Of a stretch of DNA of 64,000 bases, positions 34,915 to 44,300 are shown piece after piece. Source of the DNA: Defluviitaleaceae bacterium (GTDB lineage Bacteria; Bacillota; Clostridia; Lachnospirales; WQUN01); assembly GCA_009781755.1 (NCBI GenBank), contig WQVD01000004.1, forward strand, positions 1 through 64,000, given 5' to 3'. Numbering within the stretch: position 1 is the stretch's first letter; every line of letters starts with the position of its first letter. A program made the translations under genes and the position numbers. The notes beneath the pieces are model-generated. The model made no database searches. It had not been told where the DNA came from and worked only from the letters and a program-made list of their open reading frames with translations.

Positions 34915-35760
34915 ATGAATATGTGGGAAAGTATCACGTCATTTCATATTACCGGGCACGCCATGGTAGCGTTGCGCATCGCGATTATTTTGGTTGTTAC
35001 ATGCATTGTGCGGGCTTTGTTTCGCCGCAGTTGGCGCAGATTTGCCAAGGACACCATCCATTTTAAATTTACCCAAACCGTATTGAGCTTGGTGATTGTG
35101 GTGGCGGGTACCTTTTTGGCCCTGCGCGAAATTCCCAATTTTGAAAATACTGCCAATGCGTTATTGGCCGGTTCGGGCATCATGGTGTTGGCCATTGGTC
35201 TTGCCGCGCAGGAATCGCTGGGTAATGCGTTTAACGGCCTGTTGTTGTCCATATCGCGCCCGTTTGAAGTGGGCGACCGCATCCACTTGGTCAATGCCAA
35301 CATAACCGGCTTTGTCGAAAATATGACCATCCGCCACACGGTCATCCGCTCGCTCACCAACAGCCGCATCATCATCCCCAACACCATCATGAACCGCGAG
35401 CTGATAGAAAACGCGTGCTACACCAATCCGCACTCCGCCATGTTTATTGACCTCATCGTCACTTACGACTCCGACATTGACCAAGCGCGCGCCATCATCG
35501 CCGCCGTCATCAGCGCGCACCCTCTGTTCATCGACACCCGCACCGCCGAGCAAGTTGAAAGCGGTGCCCCCCTTGTACCCGTGTTGGTGCGCAACTTGGG
35601 GTTGTACGGCGTAGAACTGCGTGCAAGCATGTGGACGGACACGGTGTTTACACTGGTAGCCGCATCCGGCGATGTGCGCTTGCAAATTTTACATGAATTT
35701 AAAAAAGCCGGCGTGCAAATTGCCTCCGGCACCATGGTGGGTGTACCTACCCCGATATAA
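34915..35760 (+). CDS. mscS: Small-conductance mechanosensitive channel (MscS family)
   Basis: A 281-residue protein with three membrane helices (about residues 14-35, 48-67 and 75-110) and a cytoplasmic beta/alpha vestibule. The pore helix reads GSGIMVLAIGLAAQESLGNA and is followed by SISRPFEVGDRIHL, the MscS hallmark. It releases solutes under hypo-osmotic shock. GAAAGGAT provides the ribosome site. The nearby aquaporin is on the opposite strand, but both deal with osmotic stress. Confidence 0.92.
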   Translation: MNMWESITSFHITGHAMVALRIAIILVVTCIVRALFRRSWRRFAKDTIHFKFTQTVLSLVIVVAGTFLALREIPNFENTANALLAGSGIMVLAIGLAAQESLGNAFNGLLLSISRPFEVGDRIHLVNANITGFVENMTIRHTVIRSLTNSRIIIPNTIMNRELIENACYTNPHSAMFIDLIVTYDSDIDQARAIIAAVISAHPLFIDTRTAEQVESGAPLVPVLVRNLGLYGVELRASMWTDTVFTLVAASGDVRLQILHEFKKAGVQIASGTMVGVPTPI

Positions 35761-35797
35761 AAAGTTGTATTCATACAATGGGAAGGGATGTTGCCTT

Positions 35798-37168
35798 ATG
35801 AAAAATACAACGAAATCGGACAATCCGCATGATGAATTAAAGATTTATGAATTGTCGCTCATTTGGAAGGAAGCCGCTTACAACTTCGCCTTTTGGGAAG
35901 AGCGACAGCGCACGCTTGATTGGGATGCGGCATATCGCAAAGCGCTGCCTGCGGTGCTTCGCACGCAAAATTTATATGAATATTATTTGGAACTGACAAA
36001 ATTTGTTGCATTATTGCGCGATGGGCACACCAATGTAGGTATGCCGCAAGCCGTCATGGATGCCCCGGAATATTCATCAAAATTGCCCATTAGCATCATG
36101 TATGCCAATGGCGAGTACGTTGTTTCAAATGTAAAACGCGTAGCCGGAGATTTGATAAAGCGGTGGAGTGTTATCAAAAAAATTGACGGCCAAGACATCC
36201 GCAAATACGTACACGATAAAATTTTCCCGTACATTTGGCATGAAAAAATCGACAGTGCAAGTTGGGATATTAACCACTACATTACCAACGGCCCGCTCGG
36301 CAGCCAAGTTGTTTTTGAATTGGAATACGATGGCCAAACAAACACCATCACACTCGAACGAACAAAAGGCGATACCGATTGGCTGTACAACGATGATTTC
36401 CAAGCACTTGAAAAAATTGAGGAAGTATATACCTCCGACAGCCACAAAATTGAAATGACCCATGACGGTATCGCCATCATCACCATCGACACGATGATGA
36501 ACGATGATTTGCCAAAAGAAATCCACGCAAATTTTCCGTTATTCAAAAATGCGCGCGGTTATGTGCTTGATATTCGCCACAACGGCGGCGGCAACAGTAA
36601 TAATTCGGATGTCGTTGCCTCATTATTTATCCACGATCCGTTTCAAAATCAACGCTCACTGCACCCCATCCACATTGGAGCTTATAAAGCATGGGGCAGC
36701 TTTCAAGACTTCGGTGATAAAACATGGGAAGAAATTGCTGCAGAGCGCGGTTCACATGATTGGTTGGAACGTATGTATAAAATTCCGCGGCAGATGCATT
36801 ATGAAGAACTTACCTCCAACAGCCAATTTGCCGGAACAGAAAATACTTTGCATGCACCGCTTGTTGTTCTGACAACGGCCAACACCGGTTCAGCCGCAGA
36901 AGATTTATTGGTCATCTTTGAACATAAAAAAAGAGCCACCTTTGTGGGTACAGCCAGCTACGGCTCCACGGGTCAACCCCTTAATATTAGCTTAGAAAGC
37001 GGCGGCAGTGTCCGTATTTGTACGCGGCACAACACCCACATTGACGGACGCGAATTTATAAACATCGGTGTTCAACCCCATGTGCATTTTGAACCTTCAT
37101 TGACCGATTTGCGTAGCAATGTTGATACGCATATGTATAAAGGTTTGGATGTTTTGCGTTCAATGTAA
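35798..37168 (+). CDS. S41-family peptidase, cytoplasmic type
   Basis: A 456-residue protein with N-terminal helices, a LRDGHTNVGMP motif, a PDZ-like middle (VIKKIDGQDIRKYV) and an S41 core (GYVLDIRHNGGGNSNNSDVV and TTANTGSAAEDLLVI with the likely catalytic serine). The lysine of CtpA-type dyads is replaced (ASYGSTGQPLNI). No signal peptide. It resembles the protein at 12734 in organisation. The ATG at 35798 is used because GGGAAGGGA precedes it; the frame upstream overlaps mscS. Confidence 0.82.
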   Translation: MKNTTKSDNPHDELKIYELSLIWKEAAYNFAFWEERQRTLDWDAAYRKALPAVLRTQNLYEYYLELTKFVALLRDGHTNVGMPQAVMDAPEYSSKLPISIMYANGEYVVSNVKRVAGDLIKRWSVIKKIDGQDIRKYVHDKIFPYIWHEKIDSASWDINHYITNGPLGSQVVFELEYDGQTNTITLERTKGDTDWLYNDDFQALEKIEEVYTSDSHKIEMTHDGIAIITIDTMMNDDLPKEIHANFPLFKNARGYVLDIRHNGGGNSNNSDVVASLFIHDPFQNQRSLHPIHIGAYKAWGSFQDFGDKTWEEIAAERGSHDWLERMYKIPRQMHYEELTSNSQFAGTENTLHAPLVVLTTANTGSAAEDLLVIFEHKKRATFVGTASYGSTGQPLNISLESGGSVRICTRHNTHIDGREFINIGVQPHVHFEPSLTDLRSNVDTHMYKGLDVLRSM

Positions 37169-37180
37169 TGTTAAAAAGAC

Positions 37181-37209
37181 TTGACTTGCGATAACATTTT
37201 AGTTATCAT
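37181..37209 (+). promoter_or_regulatory. Promoter and operator of the higBA module
   Basis: TTGACT (37181-37186) and TATCAT (37204-37209) are separated by 17 bases. GATAAC-ATTTTA-GTTATC (37190-37207) is a perfect six-base inverted repeat covering the spacer and -10, a natural operator for autorepression by the HTH antitoxin. Confidence 0.8.
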
Positions 37210-37228
37210 TTTTGCAAGGGGGAATACC

Positions 37229-37591
37229 ATGTATGAAGTCGAATTTTTCTACGATATAAATGGCAAGTCCGAAATCGTTGAATATCTTGACGCACTGGGA
37301 GAGCGAACTAATACAAGCAAAACAGATCGTATAAACCGCGATAAAATCCTCGCATATATAATCACTTTGAAAAAATATGGAACGCGCATAGGCCAACCCA
37401 CGGTGAAACATATTGACGGCAGCTTGTGGGAATTGCGTCCACTCGCAAATCGTATATTTTTCTTTCATTGGAAAGACAATAAATTTGTATTGTTGCACCA
37501 CTTCATGAAGAAATCGAATAAAACACCACCGCGAGAAATTGAACAAGCACGTTCAAAAATGAAAGATTATCTAAAAAGGCATGGTGAATAA
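37229..37591 (+). CDS. higB: HigB-like toxin (Gp49/RelE superfamily)
   Basis: A 120-residue protein with the HigB/phage Gp49 pattern: YEVEFFYDINGKSEIVEYLD at the N terminus, KHIDGSLWELRPLANRIFFF in the core and FVLLHHFMKKSNKTPPREIE at the end. Such toxins cleave mRNA on the ribosome. It precedes its antitoxin, the typical higBA order. AAGGGGGAA is the ribosome site. Confidence 0.88.
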   Translation: MYEVEFFYDINGKSEIVEYLDALGERTNTSKTDRINRDKILAYIITLKKYGTRIGQPTVKHIDGSLWELRPLANRIFFFHWKDNKFVLLHHFMKKSNKTPPREIEQARSKMKDYLKRHGE

Positions 37592-37592
37592 C

Positions 37593-37910
37593 ATGGAAAA
37601 TCGCAAACCGGTCAAAACGATTGACGATTATATGAATGACGAAACAAGGGTAACACCTGCGGAGCGTGAGCGCATAAATTTCGAAGTATCGCTTATAGGT
37701 AAAATGATTGAAGCGCGGGAAGAAAGGGGTTTATCCCAAAGAAAACTTGCAGAAATATCAGGCATTAAACAACCCGCTATTGCACGGCTTGAAAGTTTAA
37801 AAGCAACACCACAGATAGATACGCTATTCAAAGTGCTATACCCACTTGGTTATACATTAGAAATTGTGCCTGTAAAAAATAATCATGTTGAACTTGAATT
37901 AAAAGCCTAG
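37593..37910 (+). CDS. higA: HigA-like HTH antitoxin
   Basis: A 105-residue protein with an Xre HTH (IEAREERGLSQRKLAEISGI, KQPAIARLES) in the middle, preceded by a 45-residue helical arm. It should neutralise HigB and bind the operator at 37190-37207. The ATG at 37593 is preferred; GTG/ATG codons at 37581 overlap the toxin end. Confidence 0.87.
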   Translation: MENRKPVKTIDDYMNDETRVTPAERERINFEVSLIGKMIEAREERGLSQRKLAEISGIKQPAIARLESLKATPQIDTLFKVLYPLGYTLEIVPVKNNHVELELKA

Positions 37911-37960
37911 ATGCTATTGCATTTATACAGTATCAGTTAACGGGGATTATCACGTAATAA

Positions 37961-38006
37961 ATAAAACCCTGCGCTTGGCTATTTAGCCGTCAGCGCAGGG
38001 TTTTAT
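37961..38006. terminator. Bidirectional terminator
   Basis: A perfect 14-base stem (ATAAAACCCTGCGC) with an 18-base loop and T/A tracts on both sides, between convergent higA and the ABC permease gene. Confidence 0.88.
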
Positions 38007-38016
38007 CGTTACCTTT

Positions 38017-40335
38017 TTACTCCGTTACCAACTTATACGCCGATATCTTGCGTATACGCCATGTGACCAACAGGCTCAAACCAATGGCCAGCACAACCAA
38101 GATACCTCCGGCGGCCAAGAGCCATACATTGTTGACCAGCAGATTGGCGGCCAACACACCCATGGGGCGCATGGCAACGTTCAGCAAATCACCGGCAAAG
38201 AAAATACCCAATACCACACCTGAAACCGTACCCAACACCACCGGCAGCGAGAACGCCATGCTTATCTGCCGCATGAGCTCGCCCGTGGTGTAACCGATGG
38301 CTTTTTGTATGCCCAGCTCGCGGTGGCGGCGTATGATGGTGGCGCCGATGACGAGATACAAAATGAGCATGATTACACAGATAGCAATGATTAATATTAC
38401 AATGCCCACCATGGACAAAATGGATGCAAAAATGCCCGCGCCTTCTTCAAATTCCGCGTCTCCATTGATGACCATAAAGGACTCTGCGGCAAATTGAATA
38501 CCTAGGTTTTCGGTAAAGATGGCGGCGTCCGTACCTCGGTATAGATAAATAAACAGAACATTTTGCGTAAAGTCGGGGTTAGCGCGTAGTGCACCTTCGG
38601 CGGTGAGCATGGCTACTTCTGCCATACCGCTAAAAATACCGCTTACGGTGAAGGGGGCTTCGGTTGTCCCGATGTAAATCACATCGCCAATTTCTGTGCC
38701 AAACAAGTTGGCACCAATGCCCGATATCGCCACTTCGTATGCTGTGCGGGGAAATGAACCCCGGTGGATGTTGCGCGTAACACGACGATCAAAGTCGTCC
38801 ATAACGGAAATCGAAACAAACTCCTCATTCGCAATTGTAAACATGAAGTCGTGGAATTGCGCGTCACGCACGTCGGGCAGTGCAATTACTTCGGCTTGCA
38901 AGGCACGGTGGTCCACTTCGGGCCGCAGCGCTATGGCCGAATTGGCACGTTCGTTGCCGGGAATTAATTCGAATGCGGACAAGTCAATGGTGGCATTGTA
39001 AAAAATGACCAACGAAATCATACCCGTCAACGAAACCGCCAACATGATGAAGAACATCATCAAGCTTTGCCTAAACCCTTGGAATACAGACTTACCCGCC
39101 AGCGCCGGGATGAGGGGCAGCTTGGTTTTGCTTAATAAGATGCGGTTGCGTTTGGTTTTTTGGTTGGCGATGGATTCGCCGCGCAGGGCAGCCACGGGGG
39201 TGATTTTTTTAATGCCCCGCGCAGAAATCTTCGTTCCCAGCCAAACGATTAGCACCAAAATAACCGTGGTTAGCGCATAAAATTCCGGTGTGATGCCCGG
39301 CTGCCAGAAGATGCCGCTTTGTGACGCCAATACGTTACCGATGGCCGGCAGGATAAAAATCGTCGGTACAATCGCCAGCACAGACGCGATAAAAATCACC
39401 ACGCCGTATTGCAAAATCACCGAACGTATGACCTGCTTGCTTTCATATCCAATGGCCTTGAGCGACCCGATACGCCCAATGTCTTCTTCCAAGCTGTTTT
39501 TGATACGGAAGCGCACAACGAATAAAGACACCAACGCGATAATAAGCGTAAACAATACCATAATCATAGCGGTCATATTGGCCATCATGGTGCGGAACAT
39601 GGAAATCGATTCCAGCGTAATGCCCGCCATCACCAAGTCAGGGCTCAAGCCTGACGCAACAGACCCTGCTATCACATCCAGCTCAAACAACAGCCCACTC
39701 ACATTGGCTACGCCGTTGGCAAAAAATAAGTAAGCCCGATAATTGGAGAATTGATCGTACAACATTTGAAATTGCGTTGTGGGTACGAAAAGATTGGCGA
39801 AGGTATTCACGCCGTCACTCAGGATACTTTCGGTGTGGCCATCGATGACGAAGGTGAAATCGCCTTGGTCGGTGGCAATGGTAAAATCGTTACCCAACTC
39901 ATGACCGTGAATGTTCATTCCGAAGGGGATATACACCCCGTTGGCCGACAACGGCTCATAATCGCCCACTAGCTTCCATTGCGAGAAATTGCGCACCTCG
40001 GCCACATCACTAAACATAAATGCTTGGTTGACGATATTGTCGCCCCATGGGATCTCGCCCATTAGCAACACGACGCTGTGCTTTTCATATTCGGTGACTT
40101 GAGAGCGCAGGTAGGCTTCGCTTTCTTCGCTCCATAAGTTTTGCGAAATGACGATTAACGCGTCCGATGTATTTAAATCTTCGGCCATTTCATCAAAGTA
40201 ATTGCCGAAGTTGAACAGTAACGCGAAACCCACGTTCATCAGCATGGCGGCGATCAAGAATAATATGGCCAATATGCCCATTTGCAACTTGGCGCGGCGG
40301 ATGTTGGCGCCCGCCAGTAATAATATGCGTCTCAT
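38017..40335 (-). CDS. ABC transporter permease, FtsX/MacB type
   Basis: A 772-residue protein: N-terminal helix, large extracytoplasmic domain, three helices around TAMIMVLFTLIIALVSLFVV, a middle helix with a second extracytoplasmic domain, and three C-terminal helices ending LAIGLSLLVTWRIRKISAYK. FtsX-like domains contain the LKAIGYESKQVIRS and QKAIGYTTGELMRQ motifs, which mark duplicated halves. Such systems act on lipids, peptides or the cell wall and often give bacteriocin resistance. It forms an operon with the ATPase gene three bases upstream. Confidence 0.88.
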   Translation of the reverse strand: MRRILLLAGANIRRAKLQMGILAILFLIAAMLMNVGFALLFNFGNYFDEMAEDLNTSDALIVISQNLWSEESEAYLRSQVTEYEKHSVVLLMGEIPWGDNIVNQAFMFSDVAEVRNFSQWKLVGDYEPLSANGVYIPFGMNIHGHELGNDFTIATDQGDFTFVIDGHTESILSDGVNTFANLFVPTTQFQMLYDQFSNYRAYLFFANGVANVSGLLFELDVIAGSVASGLSPDLVMAGITLESISMFRTMMANMTAMIMVLFTLIIALVSLFVVRFRIKNSLEEDIGRIGSLKAIGYESKQVIRSVILQYGVVIFIASVLAIVPTIFILPAIGNVLASQSGIFWQPGITPEFYALTTVILVLIVWLGTKISARGIKKITPVAALRGESIANQKTKRNRILLSKTKLPLIPALAGKSVFQGFRQSLMMFFIMLAVSLTGMISLVIFYNATIDLSAFELIPGNERANSAIALRPEVDHRALQAEVIALPDVRDAQFHDFMFTIANEEFVSISVMDDFDRRVTRNIHRGSFPRTAYEVAISGIGANLFGTEIGDVIYIGTTEAPFTVSGIFSGMAEVAMLTAEGALRANPDFTQNVLFIYLYRGTDAAIFTENLGIQFAAESFMVINGDAEFEEGAGIFASILSMVGIVILIIAICVIMLILYLVIGATIIRRHRELGIQKAIGYTTGELMRQISMAFSLPVVLGTVSGVVLGIFFAGDLLNVAMRPMGVLAANLLVNNVWLLAAGGILVVLAIGLSLLVTWRIRKISAYKLVTE

Positions 40336-40338
40336 CTT

Positions 40339-41091
40339 CTACCAACCCATTTCTGCCAAGAATGCATTTAATTTTTTGTGGCGGTCGGTGTCGCCGCTTA
40401 CATACGCGCCGGAGTCGCATTCCCCTTGGATGATGCCGTCGCGAATATACAGCACGCGGTTGCCGCGGTTGGCTGTGCGCAAGTCATGGGTTACGCATAT
40501 GACGCTTTGTCCGTCGTTGTTTACCTTTGTAAGTACATCCAACGCAGCACCCCCTGCCGCGGAGTTTAACGCGCCCGTAGGCTCGTCGGCAAAGACAACG
40601 GCGGGGCGGTTAATCAACGCCCGCACAATAGACGAACGTTGCGCCTCGCCACCGGAGATTTGCGTTGGAAATTTGTTCCACTCTTGCGCGGTCAAGCCTA
40701 CGCTGGTTAGCAACTCCTCGGCACGCTTTACGATGGTGGACTTGTCGTTAGACACCAGCAACCCCGCAGCCAGCACATTGTCCATGATGCTCATGTTGTC
40801 CAACAAAAACATTTGTTGGAAAACGAAACCGCAGTTTTTACGGCGGAAACGCGCCAATTCATCATTGGACATACCGGATATTTCCGTACCCGAAAAATTG
40901 ATGGAACCGCTCGTAGGCTTATCCATACCCGACAGCGCGTACATGAGCGTAGACTTGCCCGCGCCCGACGGCCCCATGATAACGGTAAAATCGCCCGCTT
41001 TAATTTCCAAATCCAAATTCTTGAGCACTTGTTGCTCTCGTCCGCCCAAGTTAAAGGCTTTGTTCAATTGTTTCGTTTTAATCAGTGTCAT
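40339..41091 (-). CDS. ABC transporter ATPase, LolD/MacB type
   Basis: A 250-residue ATPase with Walker A GPSGAGKSTLMYALSG, signature ISGGEAQRSSIVRALINRP, Walker B VVFADEPTGALNS and H-loop VICVTHDLRTA. The start at 41091 follows AAAGGGGAT at a somewhat long distance; earlier in-frame ATGs lack a site. It powers the permease directly downstream. Confidence 0.92.
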   Translation of the reverse strand: MTLIKTKQLNKAFNLGGREQQVLKNLDLEIKAGDFTVIMGPSGAGKSTLMYALSGMDKPTSGSINFSGTEISGMSNDELARFRRKNCGFVFQQMFLLDNMSIMDNVLAAGLLVSNDKSTIVKRAEELLTSVGLTAQEWNKFPTQISGGEAQRSSIVRALINRPAVVFADEPTGALNSAAGGAALDVLTKVNNDGQSVICVTHDLRTANRGNRVLYIRDGIIQGECDSGAYVSGDTDRHKKLNAFLAEMGW

Positions 41092-41218
41092 GGATGATGT
41101 ATCCCCTTTATAATTTTTAATAGCCATGTCGTATTTTGAACGTGACCACCAAACTATATACGCAGTGAATACAAAAATGACCCATGACATTTGTCACGAT
41201 TTTATACAATGTGAAATT

Positions 41219-41245
41219 CAACCGGTTGCAAGTTGCAACCGGTTG
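41219..41245. repeat. 27-bp palindrome, dispersed family
   Basis: Perfect arms CAACCGGTTGCAA and TTGCAACCGGTTG around one base. It sits between the ABC operon promoter region and the terminator of the activase gene. Confidence 0.75.
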
Positions 41246-41261
41246 AACCTTCCCAACGAAA

Positions 41262-41298
41262 AAACCCGGTTGGTGGCAAATTGCCACCAACCGGGTTT
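41262..41298 (-). terminator. Palindrome acting as terminator of the activase gene
   Basis: Perfect 18-base arms, AAACCCGGTTGGTGGCAA and its complement, with A and T tracts outside. It is a longer member of the 27-bp palindrome family and lies 25 bases past the activase stop. Confidence 0.75.
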
Positions 41299-41322
41299 TT
41301 ATGATTTGTTTATATTGTTAGT

Positions 41323-44300
41323 TTAACGATTGTTTGTTAATTCAACTTGAACAGCCGCGTCCGCGTCCAACACATCCGTCTCATCAATCAACCGCGAGAA
41401 GTCCGTCCCCTCGCCGAAGCGCAATACGTTGACCATGAAGATATTCAACTTGTTCACCATATTGGGCGGTAGCAGCTTGCCGTCTACTTCCAGTGACAGT
41501 AGCGGATAATTGCGTTCGCGCGCCCATGGGGTGTAAATGCCCTCGATGACGCGGCCAATTAAGCAAGCGAAGGGTGCGATGTTGACCACGCCGGAATAAC
41601 CCGCTTCCATGGCCGCTGCAGCCGAGCCGGTGGACACAGCGATTTCAGAGTTCAACTCAAGGTTAACGAAGTGTTCGCGGGTGTATTTCATGATTAAGTC
41701 CATTTCGTGGGGCGTTTCGGGGATTAAGCCGGTGGGCTTGAGGATTTTCAAGACTTTATTTTCTACGGAGCGTTTCCACCATTTTTCGATGGCTAGTTTT
41801 TTCAAGCTGCGCCATGGTTTGGAGAACAGGCGCTTCCATGGTTTTAACAGACCCAATTCCTTGGTGGTGTAATAATCGCGCACGAAGTCCAAGTAGTGAA
41901 TCCATTCCGACACACCGGCGATTTTGACGACGATGCCGCGCTGGCTCATTAGGTTGGCGATTTCGCCCACTGCGTAGTCGTCGCGGCGCACGTAGATTTC
42001 GCCTACGATGATGACCTTGGGCGAATCCTCGACCTTGCGCTTGAGGGGTATTTTCATACAGTCGTCGGCCAGTTTTTGTAGTTCTTTCCACATGTCTTTG
42101 GGGTTGCGTTCCACAGTTTGCACGAGGGCACGCCATGATTTTTCATATTGCGCCAGTGCAGTTGCGGGGTCGGCGGCCGTGGCTTTTAGGGAATGGTAGA
42201 TGTCGGTCAAATAGTCCGACATGACCACGCCTTTCCACATGTTTTTGGAGAAATCCGGCCCTAATTCGCCGTAAGAATTGTCGGCAGACAGGGTAAACAC
42301 GACGACATTGTCCATGCGCAAATCGCGGAAGAGGTTTTCGTAATAGACGTAGTACTGCCCCGTGCGGCACGGTCCCGTGGTGATGGGTGCGAACACGAGG
42401 TACAACTCATCCTTGCGGTATTGGTCACTGAAGAGGTATTCCAACACGCTGCCCAACAGGAGGTGACTGGGTACACATTCCTTGCCGGACGCATGCGCAC
42501 GCGCCAGCTGCACGGTCTTGTCCGTGGCCACGGGCGACACCCATATGTTAAATCCTTGGCTCTTGAGCACCGCGCCCATGTATTGCGTAGAAATATCGCC
42601 CATGTTGGGCAGAAGGATTTTGACGCGCTTGTTGTTGAGGATGGGTACCTTCGCGCCGGTTTGGTGGTTATCTACGCGCAGGTCGAAATTGCCGCTTTTC
42701 ATCTTCTCGCTTACGAATTTCCAACCGTTGTCATAGCGCTCGCCTTCGATGGCGTCTTTCTTGGCGCGGTAGCCGTCGATGATATCGAGGAACGCCTCCA
42801 CGCGCGTGTCGATGCCCGCGTCGGCAGAGTGCGTATCCAACTCCAGCACAAGGAAAGGCTTCTGCTTCATGATCCACTTGACGTAGTGCAGGATGAACGA
42901 ATCCGGCGCGCAAGTGAAGTTGGTGATGTAGGTGAGGTAGATATTATCTTCGTCCTTCAGCAGCGATGCGCACTTCACGTCCTCTTGCCCGTAGTACCAA
43001 TACATATTGGGGAAAATTTCTTCGTTGGCGAAGGGGAGGATATCGAACGGCACGATGGAGTAACCCCGCGTGGTGAACTTGCGCGGAATGCCCATATTGG
43101 CTTCGGGGGTGAATGCGTTGTACGGACGACCCAGCAGCGCGATGACAGGACGGTCGGCCTTGCGCGATTCGTCCAAAGCTTGCAAGCCCAACGCCCGCGC
43201 CGCCGCGAAGTACGCGTTTTGCTTGGCCAATGCGGTATCAAAGGCAGCCTTGGCTTCATCCGCGCCGATGTCTAAGCGTTCGGCCAATGCTTGGAAGTGC
43301 TCCAACGCCTTCTCCTCGCCGTGGCGGAAGCTGACGACCAGCGGCAGCCATTTCTTCTTATCAACCAGCGGGAAGGCCTTCTCCATATAATAAGGAAGGC
43401 TTTGCGTGATGGGGCAGAAGTTGGCGTGTATTTCCTTTTCGTAGCTGGGCATATCGCGGAAGTGGGGCAGCAGCACGTAATCCGCGCCTTTGTCCAAGCA
43501 ATCCTGCACCATACCGTGCGCGATTTCCGCCGGGAAGCAATATGCCGCCTCGGCTTTGGCCAGCCCGGCTTTGGCCACATCGGTCGATAAAATCGTTTGG
43601 ATACCCAGCTCGTGGAAGAACCAAGCGTACATCGGATACAGCGTGTGCACGGACAGCGCCTTAGGAATGCCCACGGTGTAATCGCGCTTCATTTGCGCGG
43701 TTTCGGGGGGCGCGTATTCGCCAAACAGCAGTTGTTGCCGCTGCTCTACATAGTCAAAAACGGGCACGTCCTTCACGGATTTGCGCATGTTTGCGTACTT
43801 GTTGCACCGCCCGCCAAACATGATTTGCTGCCCTTCATATTTAAGGATTTGCACGGGACACAGGTTTTCGCAGGCTTTGCACACGAAGACGCGTTCGTAG
43901 CCGATGTTGCGATTCAATACTTCGTTGATGACGGGTTTGACTTCTTCCAATGCCCCGTCTTGATATTTACGCTTGGCCAACAATGCCACGCCGAAACAGC
44001 CCATCAATTCGGGCGCAGGCGGCACGATGATTTCTTTGCCCAGCATCATGGCGAATGCGGGGGGCACGGCGGGATTTTTAGCTACGCCGCCTTGCAAGAA
44101 AACCTTGCCGCCGATGGTGCGGTTGCCCACCACGCGGTTCAGGTAATTGGCCACGATGGAGCACACGATGCCCGCGGTGATATCCTCGCGGCTGGCACCT
44201 TGCAAAATGGCCTTACGAATGTCGGAATTGATAAACGCGGAGCAATGCTCGCCGAATTTAAGCGGTGCATTCGCCTCCAACGCGATGGGGCCGATTTCTT

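Noticed and set aside
42421-43275. 284-codon plus-strand frame opposite the activase gene
   Set aside because: Antisense shadow in GC-rich codons; no family resemblance.
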